From Lottia gigantea (lineage: Eukaryota; Mollusca; Gastropoda; Lottiidae): 64,000 nt of DNA. Made by a program: the position numbers and the translations under genes. The stretch lies in contig NW_008709380.1 of the NCBI RefSeq assembly GCF_000327385.1, positions 2,032,552 to 2,096,551 on the forward strand, in the 5' to 3' direction. The notes beneath the pieces are model-generated. The model was not told the origin of the DNA, made no database searches, and saw only the letters and a program-made list of their open reading frames with translations. Shown here in pieces: positions 26,406 through 38,299 of the stretch (position 1 is its first letter; every line of letters starts with the position of its first letter).

Positions 26406-26701
26406 TCATCTTCACAATGTCAAGCTTTACAGACTTTGTCTTAAACCTTGACTGCAATAGGAACCTTTCTTGTATCACAGAATTTTGTAATTGATTGTAC
26501 GCTAGCAGATAAAGCCAATCAGAGGGCTTGACAATATGTAAACACTGAGCCATAATGTTGACAGCCTTTCTGTCAAGGGCTCTGATTGGCTATTTTCGCT
26601 GGCTCAGAATCAAATTAATTTGCTGAATTCTGTAATACAAGAAAGGTGGCTATTATAGTCAAGGTATAAGACGAAGTTTGTAATATCATTGTGAAGATGA
26701 T
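26406..26701. mobile_element. MITE, family B, long inverted repeats, best copy
   Basis: About 296 bp. The left end ATCATCTTCACAATGTCAAG and the right end, the inverse of ATCATCTTCACAATGATATT, extend into near-palindromic arms of roughly 80-100 bp: TTTGTCTTAAACCTTGACTG on the left against CAAGGTATAAGACGAAGTTT on the right, then TTCTTGTATCACAGAATT against its inverse. The centre also has matching CCAATCAGAG and CTCTGATTGG. It is a fold-back element without coding capacity. Three more copies occur in the window. Confidence 0.85.
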
Positions 26702-27296
26702 CTAATATTGGTTTCATGTAATGATGCTACTATGTAGTTATGTGCTTTGCGTGTCAAAAATAAATCTTTGTTAATTTTATCATAAAATATGTCCGTTTCA
26801 TACTAATCTATATTAATACAATAATCCAGTGTCGACTTGATTGTATTAATTGTAATCTCAATCATTATCTTATTTCACAAAATCTAGTTTATGTGAAAGC
26901 CGTCACTGAACCCACTCCTGGAAGCACTGGCTGTAGCATTAGAATGTACCTTACCTTGAACTCACAGAACCTAATCGGTTTATCAGTAGAGTATTGTGGT
27001 GTGTAGATCACAGGTTTAATTTGATTTTTATTAAATTTTGCATAAAGAATACTGTTGATGTTCTTAGCATTGGAAATGTCAGATGTTTTTAAAAATTGAT
27101 ATGAAGGCTTGTGTTAAATTTGCCTAGCAATTTATCTTTTGGTTAGAGGATTTTGCTTCATATAGCCTAGAAAAAAGACATATCACATTTTATTTGAAAT
27201 ATATATTATATTCAAAGTATACAATAAACATTTCTACATTTATCAACATCTTAATCCAAATCATTGTACATATTCAACCAATAAATGTCCATCTCT

Positions 27297-27595
27297 GAGA
27301 GGGATTGTAAAGAGATTTTTCTGAGTGTCTTTGTATGGGTATGTTGTACACTTATAGTTTCTATTTGCATTAAACCAATGGCCTGTCCAACTTCTGTGGT
27401 TCCAGCAATTAGAAAAATCCATAACTTGATTGTGAACAAAGTTTTTGCAAATGTGAAATAATATTTTGTTTAGTTTTTCTAGAATTACAGTACCAAGAGT
27501 CATCAAACTGAATTAAGCAATTGTGCAAATGGAAGCTATTAGCTATTATCTGATACTTATAAAAAAGACTAAAAAACCTCTTTACAACCCCTTTA
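27297..27595 (+). mobile_element. MITE, family A
   Basis: Left end GAGAGGGATTGTAAAGAG; right end is the inverse, CTCTTTACAACCCCTTT. The interior keeps ACTTCTGTGGTTCCAGCAAT, aligning with the copy at 54,353-54,696. Several overlapping minus-strand open frames across it are not genes. Confidence 0.8.
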
Positions 27596-27999
27596 ACTAT
27601 ATAGGAAAACTGCTTATAAGCAATCATCTGACTTATGACCCATATATTTATAAATAATATCTGCAGCAACACCAACTTCTTTCTCTTTATCTTTACAAGC
27701 TTCTTCATAAACACTTCAATAGAAAACATTCCACCATATCAAAGTTATCAAGTTTCGGAAATTGCAGTTTTTTTGTGCATAGCATTGAATTGCTTATACT
27801 ATACACTAAGCTACAATATTTTCTGTTATTCAAACATTATGTTTTCCATATTCCATGTATTGCACATACAACAATTCAAGTGATGCTTACAGTATTTCAA
27901 AATGCTTAAGCATTCAGTAATTGATGGAGGCTTGAGCTATAGTGAAATTGCTTAAATTAATGTTTATAATTGCTCAAGCACTGAGTTAGATTGGTCAAG

Positions 28000-28870
28000 T
28001 ACAGTAATGTGTTAGATTGGTCAAGTAATGTGTTAGATTTTCTAATCAATGTGTAAGATTGTTCAAGCAATGTTTTAGATTGATCAAGTAATGTGTTAGA
28101 TTGTCTAATCAATATGTAAGATTGTTCAAGCAATGTTTTAGATTGATCAAGTAATGTGCTGGATTGTCTAATCAATATGTAAGATTGTTCAAGCAATGTT
28201 TTAGATTGATCAAGTAATGTGCTAGATTGTCTAATCAATATGTAAGATTGTTCAAGCAATGTTTTAGATTGATCAAGTAATGTGTTAGATTGTCTAATCA
28301 ATATGTAAGATTGTTCAAGCAATGTTTTAGATTGATCAAGTAATGTGCTGGATTGTCTAATCAATATGTAAGATTGTTCAAGCAATGTTTTAGATTGATC
28401 AAGTAATGTGCTAGATTGTCTAATCAATATGTAAGATTGTTCAAGCAATGTTTTAGATTGATCAAGTAATGTGTTAGATTGTCTAATCAATAGGTAAGAT
28501 TGTTCAAGCAATGTTTTAGATTGATCAAGTAATGTGTTAGATTGTTCAAGCAATATGGAAGATTGTCTAAACAATTTGTAAGATTGTTCAAGCAATGTCT
28601 TAGATTGATCAAGTAATGTCTTAGATTGTCTAATCAACATGTAAGATTGTTCAAGCAATGTTTTAGATTGATCAAGTAATGTGTTAGATTGTTCAAGCAA
28701 TATGGAAGATTGTCTAAACAATTTGTAAGATTGTTCAAGCAATGTCTTAGATTGATCAAGTAATGTCTTAGATTGTCTAATCAACATGTAAGATTGTTCA
28801 AGCAATGTGTAAGATTGATCAAGCAATGTGTAAGATATTGATTAAGCAATGTGTAAGATTGATCAAGCAG
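28000..28870. repeat. Satellite of 21-bp units with 63-bp higher order, open on the minus strand
   Basis: About 40 units of 21 bp in three versions: AGATTGTTCAAGCAATGTTT, AGATTGATCAAGTAATGTGT and AGATTGTCTAATCAATATGT. They usually rotate in the same order, giving a 63-bp period. Because 21 is a multiple of three and the minus strand lacks stops in one frame, it reads as a 289-codon chain of heptads such as TLLDQSK, TLLEQSY and ILIRQSS. The frame has no ATG at its start and no splice site tying it to the gene just upstream on the same strand, so a non-coding array is the default reading. Confidence 0.9.
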
Positions 28871-28986
28871 GATTGCTCCATCAGTATGTTTGATTGCTCA
28901 AACAATAAGGTAGATAACCTGCGCATTTAACTTAACATTGGCAGCAAGTGCCTTTCAATCAACATCTGCAAATAAAATGCTACTTT

Positions 28987-30190
28987 TTACCTCTTGAGAT
29001 CTGTCAAAACTTCGGAAATAGCCAAATGTTGTTTGTAATGAGAAAACGCGGAATTTCTAGATTCTTCCTGAATTGATTTCAAACTCTCCATCAAAGGGCT
29101 GTCTTTAGCATAAGAAATCGCAGTTCTATTCTTTTTCTCTGGTTTGAGACCAATTAATGGTAGAATAACACTGTCAGAAATCTGTGTTGTTTCGTTAAGT
29201 GAGCCTAGAGACGGGAGGAAAAAACAGAATATCAATCATGTGCACTTAAAGTTGACTTTAGATAGGCATACTCGCTCGCAACAATGCCAATGGAACTACA
29301 GAGAGTACGGAGGTTTGTCTAGATTTAACTGTGGACCCCAAGATAAACCAGTAGGCCTAACTCTCTGAGCAACTGCATTTTGAGAGGTTGGACAAAACAC
29401 GTATTACAAATTATTATTCAAGAACAACAAATAACGCTGTTTCCAAAGGCGTATGAGACCGGAACTTATCTTAAAATTATACCTGTTATGGAGTTGGACA
29501 ATGCATGGCTTATAAAATATGCCTATTAGGCTACTTGTAAGCAATGTTTTTAGTTTAAACATTATCTGTTGGAAGTCGACAAGGGAAATGTTTATAAACC
29601 ATGATATACACGAAAACTTGGAATCTGTCAATCAATCTGTCAACTGTGCAGAATCGTTAAGCCTACCTTGGGCATCTTTAATTCTTTGATCCCAAACGTT
29701 ACAAAACTGTATCATCTTATTTGCCCTTTGTTTTTCAAGTTGCATACGTGATTCTAAGAACTGGATAATCAGTCTTAGCTCTCTGGAAAAGTTTAAGAAG
29801 GCTATAAGAGTAGGCCTAACAATCAAAAGCTTCCCATTCCTTGGTTGTTTCTAGTTTTCACTCCAGATCCTAAGGAAGGTTATATTTGGACAACTGCCTG
29901 GACCTGCTTCTGACCATAGGTCCGTAGCTCAAGCCGTAGGCTCCAGCACATGTTATTACTGACTTTCCAAAGATCTTGGTTCCAAATCTGTACTAGATAG
30001 CTATATAAGGCTCTGTAATTCTTGGTGAAAATAATGGATTTTCTTAATGCCCCCAATTGATATGATAATGTTATAACAAAGTGGTAACAAAAATAAATTT
30101 TTTGATCATATCAAAAACTTACTTTCTTTCCTTCTTATTTTTCTGTGCCGTCTCTTTACCTGGCTTGACAGAAGGTGTTAAGGTATTCAT
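28987..30190 (-). CDS. Unrecognised small coiled-coil protein (133 aa)
   Basis: Three exons with good splice borders and matching phases: 30190-30123, 29782-29667, 29204-28987; 402 bp, 133 residues plus TAA. It starts MNTLTPSVKPGKETAQKNKK, a Lys-rich tail, followed by helical ELRLIIQFLESRMQLEKQRA and MIQFCNVWDQRIKDAQG, then a second helical region with GLKPEKKNRTAISYAKDSP and HYKQHLAISEVLTDLKR. I do not recognise the family. Size, charge and helix content would fit a small subunit of a cytoskeletal or centrosomal complex, but that is guesswork. The TAA stop lies inside a donor-like AGGTAAAAAG, so an alternative 3' end is possible. Divergent partner: CFAP20, 1.5 kb away. Confidence 0.62.
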
Positions 30191-31713
30191 TGTTTTATTT
30201 GAAAATCTGGTGGTTAAAGTTCATTCGTGAAAAACAATCTTTCTGATTATGTAGGCATGGCACTATTATTGCATTGTCACTGTGGAATTGGAAACAATAG
30301 GTCTAGTATCTCGGGATATCAGAATTTTAATTATGACGTTTTCCCATTATTAATTATTGATGTCATAATGAAAGAAGGAAAATATGTCTTATATTTTTGG
30401 AGTAAGACAATTAACCTCATTCTAGTAAGTTTACAAAGTCTTAAAAATTCAGTATCTTAGCAAAATGATAGCCTCGATCGACTATATTTGTAAATCAGCT
30501 TCACGTGTATTTTTAAACTTGACCTTATAGATCTCCTTATTCTTTAGTGTGAACTGGGACATGTTTTATATTATTTTTAAGAGCGTTGGAATTCCATAAT
30601 TTTTCTTTTTGCATTAGTCGGTGACAAGGAAGTTTTTATAGTCTTTTAATGCTACAGTAGGTGGCCCTACGTGTCAATTCATTTTCCTATGAGGACCATG
30701 GTGTATCATGTACAATTTATAAAGGTTTCTTTTTCTTAAGATGAGAAATACGGAAATAATCTAGTTATGTGTAGTAGTAGTACCCGAGTCTAACTACTGA
30801 CTTAAAAGTTAAAACAAACATCACAAACGACTTTGTTTCATTATCCAGACAAAACTGATTATTCTGCAGTTCTGTGCCTGTAGTATAATAGGCTACAGTT
30901 TTTGTGCAGCTAGGCCTAGATGGTGAAAAACTCACGACCCCTGTTATGTTATGCAGCTGTAGATGCCGCTAAAAACCCTTTTTTTTGGTAGCCCATATGT
31001 CCAGCAGCTGATGGTGCAAAAACCTTACCCACGTGGTAAAATAACAGTAACGCACCCTAGCCCTAGGCTAATTGTTTCCCTTCGTAAAAAGCGACGATTT
31101 TGATTGATCAGGGTAATCAGGCGAAATGAATGAAAGGCTTAATCGGTTGTCTGATCACCTCATAGATTATCGTCACTGTTAAAACAACAAATTCACTGAA
31201 CAGAAACCAATGCATGTAATCAATGAACAAGCTAAAATACGATAAAAAAAAAAAAGTGGGCGTGACATCGCCGGAGTAACGGGATTTCTGGGGTAGCCCC
31301 ACAACAAAACGTTGCGTGGTCACCAAACCGGATGTACGCTTTACCTAGCGCATTGATTTCCTGTGAAAGTAGATCCTTTTTTAAATATTTCTGACATTTA
31401 TTATATAAAATAACAGTTAAATAAAACTACATAAAATAGTTCAAAGATAATTTTTAAACATTTTTACTACCTTCAATTTTTTGAGTATATTTTCCTAAAT
31501 GAAAATTTTATGACATTTACTTTCGGTTGCAGGTGAAGTAGTTCTGTGGCAACCCATATCACTACGCACACCTTGACAACAGTGTTAAGTCAATCTACAC
31601 ACAACGGTATCTTCACTTGACAACTTGTTCATTTGGTTGGAGTAATAAAAGGCTCGAAACATCTTACTGTTTCATTATTACTCTTGGTTCCATCTTCACA
31701 ACAACATAGCAAA
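30191..31713. promoter_or_regulatory. Divergent promoter interval: 133-aa gene / CFAP20
   Basis: 1.5 kb between opposite start codons. No clear TATA box. Open frames at 30,227-30,460 and 31,117-31,326 look accidental. The 200 bp before CFAP20 are presumably its core promoter and 5' UTR, but no motif could be assigned. Confidence 0.4.
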
Positions 31714-33157
31714 ATGTTCAAGAATACTTTCCAAAGCGGATTTTTATCCATTCTCTACAGTATCGGAAGTAAACCTTTACAAATTTGGGACAAAAAGGTA
31801 AGTTAAATTTTTAGTCTCAGTGACTTCATAGAGTTTATGACTTTCTATGCACTGTTGTGATGTTGCCATGTTTATTCTATTTGGTCTTCTGATGTTCTAT
31901 ATCCTTGTTGGTTTGCATAATTGTTAGCTAGTATACTTTGTCATACTCACCTTCGTTCTTGGTTTTAGATTTCGCAAGTCACCAACCCAACATTGCTACA
32001 AGTACAAAAGAGCCAATATGCAACATCTCAATTTAATATAACTTTTGAATAAGCAATTACTGAATAATTATTCATAAAATCATAGGCAGACTAGACCCAG
32101 TAAGTTTGATTATTGATTGCTGATCTAATTTTTACATTCCTTTCAGGTACGAAATGGTCACATCAAACGTATTACTGATAACGATATCCAGTCTTTAGTT
32201 TTGGAAATAGTTGGTACAAATGTCAGGTGAGCTTACGTTTTACTTAGAATACCCTTTCTATATAACAAGATAGCAACAGAATTGGTAGCACTTCAATGCT
32301 TTAATGAACAAAATGATAGATAGATATTGAAGACTGAAACTATTTGTTGTCTTTCAAGAAAAAAGTACTGAATTTAGTTATGCAATTGGTACCTAAAATA
32401 AATTTAATTTGTTTGTGATGTATTTTAACCTTGAAAAATTTTTTCTATTGCAGCACAACATTCATACAATGTCCAACAGAACCAAAGAAAACATTAGGAA
32501 TCAAATTACCTTTCCTTGTCATGATCATTAAAAATTTGAAGAAATATTTTACATTTGAAGTTACGGTGAGTAAATACCTTGTTCTTGTGGTTTACTTTTT
32601 AGAAATATTATGAACGAAAGTATTGATTAATTGAAAAATAGAAGTAAAAGTCAGAAAGAATTATCCAAGGAGCAAATTTTTATATTTATTCTCCTTTTCC
32701 AGGTACTTGATGATAAAAATGTTAAAAGGCGATTCCGTGCCAGTAATTACCAGAGCACCACCAGAGTCAAACCATTTATTTGTACTATGCCAATGAGGTT
32801 AGATGATGGCTGGAATCAAATTCAGTTCAATTTATCAGACTTTACACGAAGAGCCTATGGTACCAACTACATTGAAACCCTCCGAGTACAAGTAAGTAAA
32901 GGGCTTCTTTCTATATTATCTAAGCCATTACTTTATGATCAATAGCAGCAAACTGATAAACTGATCAAATGTCAATTTACAAAGTAAGAAGATGTGTTTT
33001 CAAAACTTTTATTGTTTTCATTATCCTTTTTCAGATCCATGCCAATTGCCGAATCCGAAGAGTCTACTTTTCGGATAGATTATACTCCGAAGATGAATTA
33101 CCTGCAGAATTTAAATTATATTTACCAGTTCAAAACAAGGTCCCCAACAAGGTTTAA
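31714..33157 (+). CDS. CFAP20: Cilia- and flagella-associated protein 20
   Basis: Conserved axonemal protein of the inner junction between the A and B tubules of doublet microtubules, needed for normal ciliary beating and tubulin polyglutamylation. Five exons: 31714-31797, 32147-32226, 32454-32565, 32703-32891, 33035-33157; canonical borders, total 588 bp, 195 residues plus TAA (human 193). Nearly identical to vertebrate CFAP20: [100 protein letters not shown] and [20 protein letters not shown]. Only the last residues (KVPNKV) differ noticeably. Candidate AATAAA signals lie at 33,352 and 33,644. It is divergent to the 133-aa coiled-coil gene. Confidence 0.97.
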
Positions 33158-35434
33158 CAAGTGAATAATGAAAACCATTACAGACTTTGTTTATAAACTT
33201 TACAATGTTCCTATGGAATGACAATAATTTTTAACAAATTGCGGAAAATTTTGGGTAAATGTGTACACAGGAAATTAATATAAGCACAAACATTACTGTG
33301 ACAAACGATTCATTAGCAGGATGTGGAAGGATCTGGGATGTACAGAAAGCAAAATAAAAATATTTCTATCATCGTGAACTAAATTTGGCATGGCTTGACA
33401 GGGAAATATTTGGCATAGTCTTGCAATATCTGCATTCTTATATATATATATATATCCGATACTGGTTATTTCTTTGTTATGTTACTAATATTATTTTAAA
33501 AATGCCAGGTATTTCTCTGTTTATCGCATGATGTATATTAAGACATTACCTACATACATTTAAGTCAACATTAAAGTAATATATATTGTTATATATGCAT
33601 TTTAACAATGTATATAAAAATTTTGTAAATATGCATTCTGTAGAATAAATGAGAATCATAGTATTTAATTCATGGATTTTTCTGTTGTTGAAAGAAACAG
33701 TAGTTTACAGCTTAATTGATCTTAAGTCTTGGGACGCTCAAGGAAACTTTGACACTGGCAAACATCACTGCAGTCATTCAAACATGATGTCCTAATCTTT
33801 TTGACAAGAACTTGTTGCTTCAGAGTTGAATTTCTATCTATTTGGTCTGACATGGTCCCAACCAAAGTTTCCTACCATTTGTGGTCAAGTTTTAGTTTAA
33901 AACACCCTTCTATTCCATACTGAAATGAAACATCTCACAAGCAGCTACAATTTGTAATCAAGGAGAGGTTCAGGAGTTATCTGCTCCTCATGGTGAAATT
34001 ACCCATTCAAAAAGTGTACAAGATATAATAGCATCATGATACACTTAGCAATAAAGGAAACAGATAGCAAATATCTTTGTTAAAGAGTTGGTAGATGTCT
34101 GCCTATGCCATAAATATTTCCCAAGCTCATGAGCTTCATTGAAAATGGCTACAAAATTTAAAATAAGAAAATTTGTCCAGATTAGTCGAAATGGATATAA
34201 GATGTCTTGCTTTTTAGTGCCATGGTAACAATATAAAGCCATATTAATTAATTATAGAAATGTTGATTAACAAGCAGATCAATGACTATTTATCAGTCTA
34301 TTATATTCTCTTATTAACAGATAGGCTGTGTGCATCAACAATAAAGATGTTATGACAACCATTGATTTTTTCCCACCTGATAATGAATTGTTTCTTCAGT
34401 AATAGTTATTACTGTTAGTTTTAGTCAATATTAATTACTTATGCATTCATTATACTGGCTCAATTTCTTCACATACTTTCGTTCTATCGTTTTAATTTTC
34501 AAGACTTTTTCACTGTAGCATGTAGACAGAATTTCTTTAATTGCACACTTTAGGTAGTTAGTGATCATAAAAATCCAGATATATTAATGGGATATTCCTC
34601 TTGATTTTGCAGCTAAGAGAACTTAATCAACTAAGAAAGTATTTTAATTCCAAAGGATAATTTTGCATTTCTGACTAAGTCTTTATCTACAAAGATTTCC
34701 ACATGATGTTGGATATAGAGAAACAACATTGGATTGTAGGCCAGTATATTTCCATGTAAACCATGTGGACTTTGCACTAATAGCAAACAATGACTGTTTG
34801 GCAAGGCAAACATGGTACAAACCCAATTTGACAACCTTTACTGACCAATGGGCAAGAAGATCAAGAATACAAAAAGACTAAGCATGCTGAGAAATTTAGA
34901 CCAGTCACTCGGGGTTAATGCATAATTTTTAAGGAAAAAAGACACCTAAGGCCAAAGAAAGAAAAGAAACAACTATATTTTATAGGAAAAAACCTTAGGT
35001 TCACCGTTGAGGATCCTTTCTACCAGCTGGTCCTTGTCCAAACCTCTTGTCATTTATCTTTCCCGGATTATCCATACCCATTTACAGCTGGGTTGACTGG
35101 AATTATGAGTGGAGATGACTTATTCCAGGTCATTGAACAATCACACGCCAGTCGAGAATTGAACCCACAGCCGCCATTTGCTTGACGTAACCAAGCAAAT
35201 AACGTCCTGTTAAGTACCAATGCTCTAACCGACTGTGCACAAATAACTAAGTCTAGTTTAGAAATGTTTATGTTTCAGACTTAAAAGTTTGGAGCTTGGG
35301 GTATCTGAGTTCAAAGAAGAACAATATTATTTGAGTGGTATAAATACAAATGAATTCAACCATGAATTGTTTAACAATATATAATGATAAATTTACAGAA
35401 GGAACTATTAGACAGAACAATTCTAATTCAAATT
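33158..35434. other. Intergenic between CFAP20 and PSMD7 (tail to tail)
   Basis: Holds the CFAP20 3' UTR to about 33,650, a (TA)n run near 33,440-33,456 and a tRNA-derived SINE at 34,989-35,240. Elsewhere no gene or repeat was recognised; the minus-strand open frames at 34,045 and 34,631 look accidental. Confidence 0.5.
34989..35240 (-). mobile_element. tRNA-derived SINE
   Basis: Read on the minus strand it begins GTGCACAGTCGGTTAGAGCA, an A-box-like tRNA start, followed about 60 bp later by TGTGGGTTCAATTCTCGAC, matching a B box. Downstream comes a central segment with CCAGTCAACCCAGCTGTAAA and TGGGTATGG, a type of conserved domain found in several invertebrate SINE families. The 3' end near CCTAAGG is not sharply defined and no tail was seen. 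It is not a functional tRNA. Confidence 0.65.
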
Positions 35435-37813
<2,379 letters not shown>

Positions 37814-38299
37814 TTTGTTTCTCTTAGTGACTCAGAGAAAACTACAAAAAGACAACTATAAGAGTTTGTCTTTACAAAGAAATAAATAACTCGTTTTTAA
37901 AGAATGATTTCACAAAATAGAATACTGTTCATCCGGTAGTCCATATCCGGTACACAGCGGAAATGATTGAGGCATGAATACAGAATAGACAGTTTACTTT
38001 TGCTTTGGATTCAGCGAAAATATGAGTTTAACGATATAATTTATTTGCATATCACATCTCGACCTTCACAAAATTGATAACGAGTTCGTAAATAATAATC
38101 AGTAAATCTCTATCTTACTTTTCCCCGAACTATTTCATATGCGGATGAATATCCGCCATTATAAGTGAACCACCTAGCACTTGTTTACATCTCCAAGCAA
38201 TGGCCGCCGATATTTAAGTTATGCACATATTTTGGTTCAAAATTGTAAACAGTCCTTTGCTTTTGTTAAAAATGTAACGATACACGTATTTTTTTTAAA
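37814..38299. promoter_or_regulatory. Divergent promoter interval: PSMD7 / 370-aa coiled-coil gene
   Basis: The tightest of the head-to-head pairs, 486 bp between start codons, so a shared bidirectional promoter is likely. Two YY1-like boxes lie near the plus-strand start: TCCGCCATTATA at 38,152-38,163 and AATGGCCGCC at 38,199-38,208. No TATA box was seen. Confidence 0.55.

Larger units (their letters stand above)
25740..28986. other. Intergenic, repeat-rich
   Basis: Between NEURL2 and the 133-aa gene, tail to tail. It contains a family-B MITE, a family-A MITE and the 21-bp satellite, listed separately. AATAAA near 26,759 is a distant possible poly(A) signal. The copy of the CCTAGG-CAGTGC dispersed repeat at 25,470-25,570 lies in the NEURL2 intron. 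Nothing coding was recognised. Confidence 0.5.

Noticed and set aside
27251-27729. Several overlapping minus-strand open frames
   Set aside because: They fall on a family-A MITE and its flanks; no coding signal.
28000-28870. Possible CRISPR array
   Set aside because: Units are contiguous 21-mers without unique spacers, in a eukaryotic genome; it is a satellite.
29880-30030. tRNA-like segment (CCGTAGCTCAAGCC ... TTGGTTCCAAATC)
   Set aside because: Loosely like A and B boxes but too weak to call a SINE or tRNA.
34989-35240. Functional tRNA gene on the minus strand
   Set aside because: A and B box similarity only; the stems do not pair as a cloverleaf, and SINE sequence follows.
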